This document shows, piece by piece, positions 6,959 through 14,073 of a stretch of DNA of 14,073 nucleotides. Source of the stretch: Porogramme epimiltina (lineage: Eukaryota; Basidiomycota; Agaricomycetes; Polyporales; Polyporaceae). The position numbers and the translations under genes were made by a program. The notes beneath the pieces were generated by a model. It saw only the letters and a program-made list of their open reading frames with translations. It was not told the origin of the DNA and ran no database searches. The stretch is taken from assembly GCA_900155495.1 (NCBI GenBank), contig FTLJ01001342.1:320-14392 (forward strand), in the 5' to 3' direction. Each line of letters begins with the position of its first letter. The first letter of the stretch is position 1.

Positions 6959-9638
6959 ATGTCCAACCCCCTCGCTACTCTGACCGCGCAGCTCGGCCCA
7001 GTCGTAACCTGTTGTTGCACAGCTTCACGGTACGTTTCTTCGATTGCAGTGATCCCGTAGCGTTGACGCCGAACTCATCGTGTTTTCTTGACTAAGTAGC
7101 ACTTGAACCAGCTCGACGCCGACCAACTTGATGGACTTGCCGCGGCCGCTGCGATGTCACAGGGCGCGGACTCTATCCCGGAACCTCCAGCGAGGTTCAT
7201 CCTGGCCCTCGTCGAGCGGCTGCTCGACGCCCTCAACGGTCAACCGATCACGAAGGGCGATGAGTCTGGCTCCTGGATGCGAGCAGCGGCCGCCGCCGGC
7301 CGCCCCGACCCCGAGGCCGCGGACGCTCTTGCTGGTGCTCTCGCAAGCCGCGCCCGCGTTGCTCCCAGTGCCCCCGTGCCCGTGCCCGTCCCCGCTCCCG
7401 TTCCCACTCCTGTTCCCACTCTCGCTCCCGTTCCCGCTCTCGCTCCCGTTCCCGCTCCCGTTCCCGTTCCTGTTCCCGCCGAAGTCCCCGCACCCGCTAC
7501 CGTTCCCGCTCCCTCTGTTGCTCTTGCGCCCTTCAAGGCTCAGCCTCGCGCTGTGAGTTCCCGAAAAGGCAAACAGGTCGATCGGGGCGGTCCCGCGGCG
7601 GCCGGTTCGACGTCCCCCCGGCCCAGCGTCGATCCGGACACTGAGGCCTCCCCCCAACGCACCGCGCTGGCCGCCGCGCGGTTAAACGCCGAGAAGGAGC
7701 TCCAGGCCGCCTCGTTAGCTTTCTTGAAAGCCGCCCTTGATTATCTCCCCGACGAGGAGCCCGACGCTTTCATCAACACGCTCCCGGAGGGCCACCCTAC
7801 CGTCAGCGTGCACGTTGTGGTACGTCTCTGCCCCTCTTGACCGCGCATACCGCTGACGTCACGGTCTTCAGTGCGATAATTGCCTCGCCCATAAGGCCAC
7901 CTGTCAGCTCTGGCCGTGTAGGGGCGCATCGGCCACACGCTGCGTCGCTTGTGAGCTCGTACAGGCGGTCTGCTCCTTCGCTGGCCTAGCCCTGCTCGAC
8001 GGCGTCTTGAAGTGTAAGTTCGCTGCCTTCTCGATCCGCGCGTCCGCCGGTGCTAGTTCCACCAACCTTCCTTCCAAACGCCCCGCACTACCTCCCGCCC
8101 TATGTCGCTTCGCGCCCGTTTGCTGACCTTCTCGCTCTTCAGACGGCCAGCAGACCGTCGCGGTGCTCGCCGACAACACCCTCATGCCTTATCGTGGCCT
8201 AACGCGCGACGTCCGCGCGTTCACCGAGGGCGCGATCGAGTTCGCTCTTGGCACCCTCTGGCGTCACCAGTTCAGCTTCAACCCCGAATGCTCCGCGAAG
8301 TTCCTGAAGAAGCACGGCCCCCACCTCGAGACCAAGCTCGTATACCAATGCAAGCGTGTGGAGTCACGTGACGCCTTCATCCGCCGCATCTGCGGGCTCC
8401 AGAACAAAGGACGACAAACGCGCTACCCCCGCGTACGCCTGGCCGACGTGATGTGCGTCATGGCGGACCTCGATGCGCCTAGGATCACCGAGTTCCGAGA
8501 GGGGGAGGCCGGACCCAACCAGCGGCCGAGCGCCGTCGGCGGGTTCATTCTGGATGTCGAGACCCTGCACCGGTGGACGCTCGGGGCGACGACCTGGAAT
8601 GACGGTTTCCTGGGTCCTCCCGCTTACCTGCGCCCCGAGGATGCAGAGCTCGCGGCCGTGATCTGGAAGGACGTCCCCCGCGCGCACCGCGTCAAGAAGG
8701 AATCCGCTCGCCGCACGCGCTTCTGGTCGAAAAACTCCAGTGGCGACGACGACGACGACGACCTCGATGCGGACGACGTGGTCGAGGTGCCCCCGCCCGT
8801 CGCGTCGAGCTCGGGGCGGCCGCGTCGCAAGACCCGTCCGGCCGCGGCGCGCGCGGCTCCCGCTCCCTCCTCCTCGGTCCTCTCCGCCGCTTCCCGCGCC
8901 GCTCCTCGTCCCGCGAAGCGCTTGCGAGTGGATGACGACCCCGCTCCTCGTTCCGCGATTCCCGGTAGTCTCCCGTTCGACTTCGTCGGGAAGCGGCGTC
9001 GTCGCACGATCCCGCTGCGGTCCTCGAGGGCTCGTCCGGCTTCCCTGGCCCCCCTTCGTGCAACCGAGGGGCTGGCGCCGAGCGTGAGCGGGGGGTCTGG
9101 GGTCTCGCGCGTCGCCTCGGACCTTGGCGACTTGCAGCTCCGCGACACACGCGCCCTCTGGCCCACCGTCCACTCGCCCGTGCTCCCGCCCTACACCGAG
9201 GTCACGGACGTGGGGGAATTACGCCGCCTGTCCGCGATGAGGTGGGCTGTGCTGTATCAGCACATCTCGTTCGTTTCGATGCTGGCCGCCGAAGTCCTCG
9301 AAGTCGCCGCTCGTGAGCGTGTGGTCACGAGCGAGCCGTTCGGCCTCGCCTCCGTCCCAGGTCGAATCGATCCGAACTTCATTCCCTTCGGGGGCGCGCA
9401 AACTCTCGCCGATCTTCCCGCCGTCGCGGCCGCGTTCATGCATGCCATCGAGGGCGTGTATCGGCCTGTACCATCCTCCCCATCAGTTGTTGTACCTTCC
9501 TCCGCCGGTCCTTCCTGCTTGCCTCCGCCTCCCTTCCTCGCGCCAGCTCCCGACATCGAGATGTCAGACTCCGCTCGCGCCGGCGAGTCGAGCACGGCAG
9601 GCGGTTCGTCGGGCACTGGTGCCGGTCCCTTGAGTTGA
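6959..9638 (+). CDS. Unassigned 800-residue protein with internal Zn2Cys6-like cluster
   Basis: The only complete gene here. Exons: 6959-7003, 7100-7819, 7872-8013, 8143-9638; introns are 96, 52 and 129 nt with GT-AG ends, and frame is kept throughout. Residues 1-100 are Ala-rich with MSNPLATLTAQL at the start; 105-155 are a Val-Pro/Ala-Pro repeat. Residues 256-289 form C-x2-C-x6-C-x12-C-x2-C-x6-C (C256, C259, C266, C279, C282, C289; extra C271), the fungal Zn2Cys6 spacing, but internal and without the usual basic residues. Then a probable folded region (about 305-490), an acidic run (504-514), basic patches RPRRKTRP (528-535), AKRLRV (560-565) and KRRRR (586-590) that could be nuclear signals, a hydrophobic helical segment (about 670-700) and a Ser/Pro-rich tail. 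Kozak context at 6959 is good (A at -3); 6863 would add 32 residues. A nuclear DNA-binding role is possible, not shown. I do not recognise the family. Confidence 0.8.
7370..7520 (+). repeat. Imperfect C-rich hexamer repeat encoding Val-Pro/Ala-Pro
   Basis: Repeats of CCCGTT, CCCGCT and CCCACT style units, in frame, give alternating Pro with Val, Ala, Thr or Leu. A pyrimidine-rich strand like this can slip, so repeat number may vary among strains without breaking frame, since the units are 6 bases. Confidence 0.8.
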
Positions 9639-10290
9639 ACCGTCTTCGATATCGCTCCGTGCTCCCTGTACGCGCCCGCCTTCTCGTTTTCTTGCTAGTT
9701 GTTCCCGCGTTCTCGTCTTGTCCTGTTTGTATATGAATCGCCGTTGTTACCGTTGTTACCGTTGTCACCCCTTCTCCCCCCAACTAAATTGATGACCGCT
9801 CCCGGTCACACTTTCCTGCATGGCCAGAAGAACGTCAGTGTGGTCGCACGCGCGCGTATCGTAAAGAAAGTCCGCAAGTGTCCGCGTGCGTGTGTCCATA
9901 TTTGAGTTCAATCGGACATAGTTTGCCGCGCAGACGCGTTGCAGAGACGAGTTGTGTGGTTTGATGGGAGAGGTAGTAGGGGGTACAAGGAGACGGCGGA
10001 GGACGGAGGACGGAAGACAGCAACTTGAAGGGCGTGGGCAACAGATCCAGGTGCATTAGCCTTCCACTCCATGACGCTTGCCTCTGTCGGAACACGGATT
10101 TTCCCGGTGACTCGCTCGCGCGAACGCCACCATCCGATAGGTTATCGTACTCGTATATAATGTATTGTAGCACGCTGAATGCACCCCACGCGTTTGCACC
10201 TGCCAAACGCGCCCCCGTTGTGCTGCCCGTCCGACCCCGCTTCGCTTGTTCCAACAGCCTCTCCTACACTCGCCCATACGAGCACCACAC
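9639..10290. other. Intergenic, 3' flank of zinc-cluster gene; no gene seen
   Basis: Begins with the probable 3' UTR of the zinc-cluster gene, including a small CCGTTGTTA tandem near 9741-9766. Open frames on either strand up to 139 codons (minus, 10254-9835) have no bias toward GC-ending codons and no domain that I recognise. A clear polyadenylation signal is not evident. Confidence 0.45.
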
Positions 10291-10379
10291 TTGCTGCTGC
10301 TCGGACTCCTCGAGGAGCTTGCGGCAGAAGTGTGCCATGCCTGTGGAGCCGCCGCCCTTGTCTTCCTTCTTCTCGGCCT
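10291..10379 (-). pseudogene. Possible NSRP1 (CCDC55)-like C-terminal fragment
   Basis: After a splice-acceptor-like CTCAG (ending at 10380) the minus strand reads EAEKKEDKGGGS-type charged residues, then TGMAHFCRKLLEESEQQQ. This resembles a short block near the C-terminus of fungal nuclear speckle splicing regulatory protein 1. Only about 29 residues are visible, nothing upstream or downstream supports the rest of that protein, and the recall is from memory. Treat it as a weak lead. Confidence 0.25.
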
Positions 10380-10519
10380 CTGAGTGCGGTGGTGGTGGTG
10401 GGGTTTCCGTTGAGCATTGAGCATGTCGTGCCAAGGTCTGGGGACGCCACTGATCCTTAAATGGTAGATAACTTGAGCACACGCATTTCCAAGGACATGG
10501 GGACAGAAACAATGTTCTA

Positions 10520-11216
10520 TTAGAGACAGACATTATTACTACAAGTAACAACTACAGTACGGAGAATACAGGAAGGCATTGCCCCATCCCAGTCGTGCGC
10601 GGCGTCATCAATCCGCCGGGTGACGTTCAACGTGAACTTCTCCAGCAGCTTGTGCACGGCGCGGTGCTTGATCGCCGAAGTTGCACCGTAGAGGACGATG
10701 CCGAAATCTACGATCTCGTTCGAGTTGACGGCCATGTGCATGCCTGCCGCCTCCCGCACAACTACAGGCAGGGTGGTCTCGTTCCGACCGACATCTGCGA
10801 CAACCGCCTGCGTCGCTGCTGCTACGGCACCTGCGGTGGCTTGCGCTTCCGCATCTGCTGTGAACTCGGGCCCGGCGGGAAGGTCTACGGTGATGGAAAT
10901 GTCTTCGTACGAGGGCCTGAGCGAGTGGATGTGGGGGCTCAAGCTCCTGGGGGGATCGGGGAACGAGAGGCGCAGGTCCCGGGAGTGCACGATTGACATC
11001 TGCACGGAGGCGTAGAGGGAGTTGGAGCGGGATGCACTGAGGGTGCTGATCATGCTCTGGTCGAGGCCGTCCTTGACCCGCCGCTCCTCCTCTGGGTCCT
11101 CGAGGGTGGTGTGAGCGCCGACGACACGGACGAGTTAAGGCGAACACGGGGCCACCGGCGTCGAGCTGCACGAGGATCTTCCCCGTGTGCCCGAGCTCCA
11201 TGGCGAGGATAGCCAT
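10520..11216 (-). pseudogene. Unassigned coding region with one frameshift
   Basis: Reads MAILAMELGHTGKILVQLD from 11216. The frame breaks near 11134-11138 after GGPVFAL, and in the next frame continues VRVVGAHTTLEDPEEERR, then MISTLSASRSNSLYASVQMS, SYEDISITVDLPAGPEF, an Ala-rich stretch, EIVDFGIVLYGATSAIKHR and LLEKFTLNVTRRIDDAAHDW, ending at a TAG near 10520. Codons are GC-ending throughout and the sequence is not repetitive, so it looks like real protein. I do not recognise the family; alternating hydrophobic beta-like segments with one terminal helix are all I can describe. Upstream it is joined, in frame but past a TAG, to the SIN3 fragment. The last 10-15 residues may be read-through into non-coding DNA. 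Confidence 0.5.
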
Positions 11217-11237
11217 TGGGCCCTGCTGCTCTGGATA

Positions 11238-11734
11238 CTAGTAGCGCGTGATGGGGCGCGATCCAACACCGGCCCCGATCGGCGTATCGGGCCCACCAAA
11301 CGGAAGCTGAGAGTAGTGGGGAGGAGGGGGCACACCGTCAGTGATTATACACTCGCGAGGGAGACTCGGGGATATTCCGTACATCGTAGCGTGCTGGGTC
11401 GTCAGTCCCATGGGTATTGTTACGGTAATCGCGTCAGAATGCTCACCGTTGAGTTCTATGCGGTAGCCGGGAGGGAGGAAGGTGTTGAATCCTTGGATGA
11501 GGACGGGGCTCTCGTGGAAGAGCGTTGAGGCGTGTTCAATTACACCAGGGGTGTCAATGCTGTAGCAAAGGATACAGAAAGTGAGCACGAGTGGTCAATG
11601 CGGGGCGCATATACGGGTGGAAGGTGTGCGGACTTGGAGGGTTATGGCGGACTTGGAGGGGTATGAGAGGTGCGAAAGACTCACATTTGGCTCTTGAGGT
11701 CCTTCATGATGTCCAGGAAGTGGCTGCATACATC
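11238..11734 (-). pseudogene. SIN3 corepressor fragment, paired amphipathic helix (PAH) domain
   Basis: SIN3 is the scaffold of the histone deacetylase corepressor, and PAH domains bind transcription factors. Exon A (11734-11685) reads DVCSHFLDIMKDLKSQ. A 125-nt intron (11684-11560, GTGAGT to CTACAG) keeps frame. Exon B (from 11559) reads [34 protein letters not shown] and ITVTIPMG, the end of a PAH domain (probably PAH1) with its following strand. The first helix, the rest of the N-terminus, PAH2, PAH3 and the HDAC-interaction region are absent, so about one ninth of a SIN3 gene is here. The frame ends at a TAG at 11238-11240, one C-to-T change from CAG. No splice acceptor is visible upstream of 11734, suggesting a breakpoint there. 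Confidence 0.78.
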
Positions 11735-11967
11735 CGAGTGCGAGGAGGGCGAGGCAGAGATGAGGAAGACGAATAGTGAGAGGGGGGGCGAGGGAGGGAC
11801 GAGGAAGACGGGCAGGACACGGGAGTTGCTGAGCGCAAGTCAGTATGTAGACGCCAGAACGCGAGCGCTGCCATGCTCATGTCTCCGTCCTCGCCGCCTC
11901 CACCACCTCCCCGCGCCGTCCCTGCTCTCCTCGCCACCGCCTTCGCTCATCTTCATCCTCTACTTAG
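11735..11967. promoter_or_regulatory. Gap between SIN3 fragment and eIF4G-like gene
   Basis: This stretch of about 230 nt separates the head-to-head SIN3 fragment and eIF4G-like copy. It is purine-rich in the first half (GGGCGAGG and GAGGAAGACG runs) and pyrimidine-rich in the second, ending in CTCTACTTAG just before the ATG at 11968, which looks like a splice acceptor. It may hold the 5' UTR intron of the eIF4G-like gene. I see no gene. Confidence 0.35.
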
Positions 11968-13960
11968 ATGACATCTACATCTCCGCCCCTTGGCTCCTGG
12001 GCCGCGGGCCCTCTTCAATATTCAATTGTTCGCCCGCAAGCATCGTCCCGTCCCCTTCCACTCCTTCAGCACGACCGACACACTCTAGACGTCCGAGTAC
12101 GTTGGGACAGGGTGTATCGTTCAAGGATGGCGTAGGAGCATGGACCCCGACAAGTGTCACAAAACCTGGTGCGTCGCCCCCTCCTCGTGCACCGCCCCAA
12201 ACGATCTCACACTTCCCAGGTTCATTGGTGACCTTCGGGTCCATCGACGATGCCTTCACACCCATATCATCCTCCCCCGCGACCGTTCCGACAATCAAGC
12301 CCGACGGGATCATGAACTTCGGCTCCACACCCAATACCAACGGCAGGGCCCGTTCATGGACGACCTCCCTTTAAACAGGGACGCCGCCGTCTGCCGCAGC
12401 GACCTCCTCCGCTTCGGGCTCATCTTCCGCCGCACCCTCCTCCTCCGCGGCCTCGACATCTGCAGCCTCTTCCGCAATCAAGCCCTCCGCCAGGTTCGAC
12501 TTCAAAAGTCTCTTCCAAAACAAGAGCGCCGATACCCCATCCTCCTTCACGACACCTGCCTCGCCTTCAACCCGCCCTGCCCCCGTTTCAACTGGCCCGC
12601 TCGATCAGCACTCGCATCCACCGCTGCCGTGACAGATGGGACCCTCGTACAGCACTTTCCGGCCACGGCCGGACGGCATGCCAGGGCCTAGCCCAGAGGT
12701 GCCCCGCTCACCCAGTTTCCCGCGTCACATGGCTAACGGCAACGTGAACGGGCGGCCTCCTGCCCCCGGCAGACCACCCCAAGCCGGCCTGTCCCCCGCC
12801 ATGTCAAGTCCACGGTTAGGCCAACCGTCTCACGGCAGACAGTCCCAGCAAGTCCCTCACGGAGCCTCTGGTCCTCAAGTTGCCGTGTCGCAGCCGTGAG
12901 ATTACTACGTGAGTCTCCCGTCTGTTATTTGGTTCCCGCCGTGTCCTCGCATTTCTTTGCCCCTGTCTCTTTTTCGGGGACGTTGTTTTGTGTTGGACAT
13001 CTCCGCGTTCTTCTACTCGTTGAATCTATATCTGGGCGCACTCTCGTTCGCCCGTCTCCACCAAGCTTCACGCTTCTTCCGCAGGGACCAGAATGTTCTT
13101 ATGGTTATACCTTACTGCTAGGTTTCACGTTCCGCCCGCGTCGCTCGTCTACATATAACGTTATACTGACATCGTATTGGTACAGCAGTGCCCCGGAGTT
13201 CTGCTGCAAATATCCCATTTACGCTTACCAGCCGTGAATGCAGCAGCATGCTCGGCCTCGACACCATCCGCTGCCCGGAACACCTGGAAGTACCGTCATA
13301 GTGTTACCCATATCTCCGTGAGTGCTGCAGTACACGCCCAGCACCCCCACGCCCACCCCTGCGACGCCTCCTCACGCACACCCACCACATACCGTAGCGC
13401 CCTTTCCACGCACGCCTGCCTCCAGTGTTTCCTCGTCATCTCCGTCGACCCCCGCGACATCTACCGCTTCCGGTGGTGGCCTTTCGTGCCTGAACTCCAA
13501 CGCGAACACCTCTACGCCGAAACGTGTCGTGATCAAGTCCGAGAATGGCCAAGAGGTAAGCCTCAAATAGTATAAGAATCCTCCTGCTGATGCTGCTTCA
13601 CCTATTGTTCCCAGGTCACCTGTGTAGCGGGCGGTGTAGGTCCTGTTGGGGCACGATGAGGCGAAGAGGTGGATATCAGAGGAGGCAAAGCAGCGGGAGC
13701 GTGAGATGGAGAAGGAGAAAATGGAGGCCGAGGGTGCTGTCGCCGCCGCCGCATCTGCAAAGGCCGAGCCAGAGGAGGGCGAGGTAGAAGAGCCCGAGCA
13801 GATGACCGACGCCGACGAAGCCACTGGGGAGAAGGACACGGCCTCCCTCCGCTCCGACACGACGCTCTTGTGATTAGAGGCCAAACGTCGCCCTGGGCTC
13901 TGCGGTGGCTCACATGGGTACCGCCCATTCTCCACTGCGTGGAATGTGTGCCGCACCGTG
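11968..13960 (+). pseudogene. eIF4G-like translation initiation factor, N-terminal half with many stops
   Basis: eIF4G is the scaffold that links cap-bound eIF4E, eIF4A and poly(A)-binding protein. The low-complexity N-terminal half of a basidiomycete eIF4G is recognisable: HSRRPSTLGQGVSFKDGV (near 12080), VTFGSIDDAFTPISSSPA, SARFDFKSLFQNKSADTPSS, PRSPSFPRHMANGNVNGRP, TPSTPTPTPATPP, KRVVIKSENGQE (ending 13555), then an EAKQREREMEKEKMEAEG coiled-coil-like stretch, PEEGEVEEPEQ and SLRSDTTLL. Introns 12909-13185 and 13556-13614 have good GT-AG ends. A single frame runs from about 12040 to 12908 but contains TAA 12372, TGA 12630 and TGA 12897; after the intron another frame holds TGA 13235, 13319 and, after a shift near 13630, TGA 13871. 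A shift also lies near 12030. The eIF4E site, MIF4G and MA3 domains are not in the window. The right limit is approximate, as similarity fades after 13900. Confidence 0.75.
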
Positions 13961-14039
13961 TGCACGAGCCCGTCAATGCAGCGCGCGAAGCATTCATCCG
14001 CGCAACTGGCAGGCTTGACTCCCTCCTCTCCCCGTTGGT

Positions 14040-14073
14040 GTGATCCTCCTCAGGCCCCCCCTCCCCCTCCCCC
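14040..14073. repeat. C-rich low-complexity window end
   Basis: The last bases are almost only C with single T residues. This may be an assembly edge or simply a polypyrimidine tract. Confidence 0.5.

Noticed and set aside
7004..7099. Alternative splice donor at 7035 (GTACGT after CTTCACG)
   Set aside because: It leaves a phase that puts a TGA right after the junction; the donor at 7004 keeps frame with a plausible N-terminus.
7157..7657. Minus-strand frames rich in Gly-Thr-Gly or Arg-Glu
   Set aside because: Mirror of the Val-Pro hexamer repeat; low complexity only.
8364..9173. 269-codon minus-strand open frame and several overlapping ones (8624-9166, 8692-9150)
   Set aside because: Antisense to the GC-rich exon 4 of the zinc-cluster gene; Arg/Gly-rich composition, no domain, and the sense frame has clean splice junctions.
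1..14073. Alternative genetic code explaining in-frame stops
   Set aside because: All three stops occur inside the decayed genes, while the intact gene ends normally at TGA and frameshifts coexist; pseudogenisation is simpler.

Overview
This window looks like nuclear DNA of a mushroom-forming basidiomycete (Agaricomycetes, possibly Polyporales). The grounds are: GC-rich exons; short introns of about 47-61 nt with GTAAGT/GTACGT-type donors; a KDZ transposase with its CxC2-type cysteine cluster, a family expanded in these fungi; and a eukaryotic gene set (TRAPPII subunit, RNase H1, SIN3, eIF4G). I see no bacterial operon, RNA gene or CRISPR array. All identifications come from reading translations by eye.

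Layout, left to right. (1) 1-1933, minus: a broken copy of a gene resembling TRS65 of the TRAPPII vesicle-tethering complex. (2) 1934-2363: a divergent intergenic stretch. (3) 2364-3296, plus: a broken RNase H1. (4) 3304-3470, minus: a short fragment of what may be a membrane protein. (5) 3515-4230, plus: the 3' end of a hAT DNA transposon, including its GC-rich terminus. It has inserted into (6) 4231-5649, minus: the 5' part of a KDZ transposase gene whose frame is still open through three introns. (7) 5650-6610: a 961-bp element with about 225-235-bp inverted-repeat arms. (8) 6959-9638, plus: the only complete gene, four coding exons and 800 residues, encoding an unassigned protein with an internal Zn2Cys6-like cluster and a Val-Pro repeat. 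(9) 9639-10290: no recognisable gene. (10) 10291-11734, minus: a possible NSRP1-like tail, an unassigned disrupted coding region, and a SIN3 PAH-domain fragment. (11) 11968 to the right edge, plus: the N-terminal half of an eIF4G gene, riddled with in-frame stops.

The main theme is contrast. The 2.4 kb coding sequence of the zinc-cluster gene and about 1.2 kb of KDZ coding sequence are free of indels. The recognisable housekeeping-type copies (TRS65, RNase H1, SIN3, eIF4G) carry many frameshifts, stops, lost segments or abrupt ends. This argues against uniform sequencing error and for a transposon-rich region holding decayed, probably duplicated gene pieces, although local assembly error is not excluded. 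Most in-frame stops in the eIF4G copy are TGA preceded by CCG and can be explained by CGA-to-TGA (CpG transition) changes.
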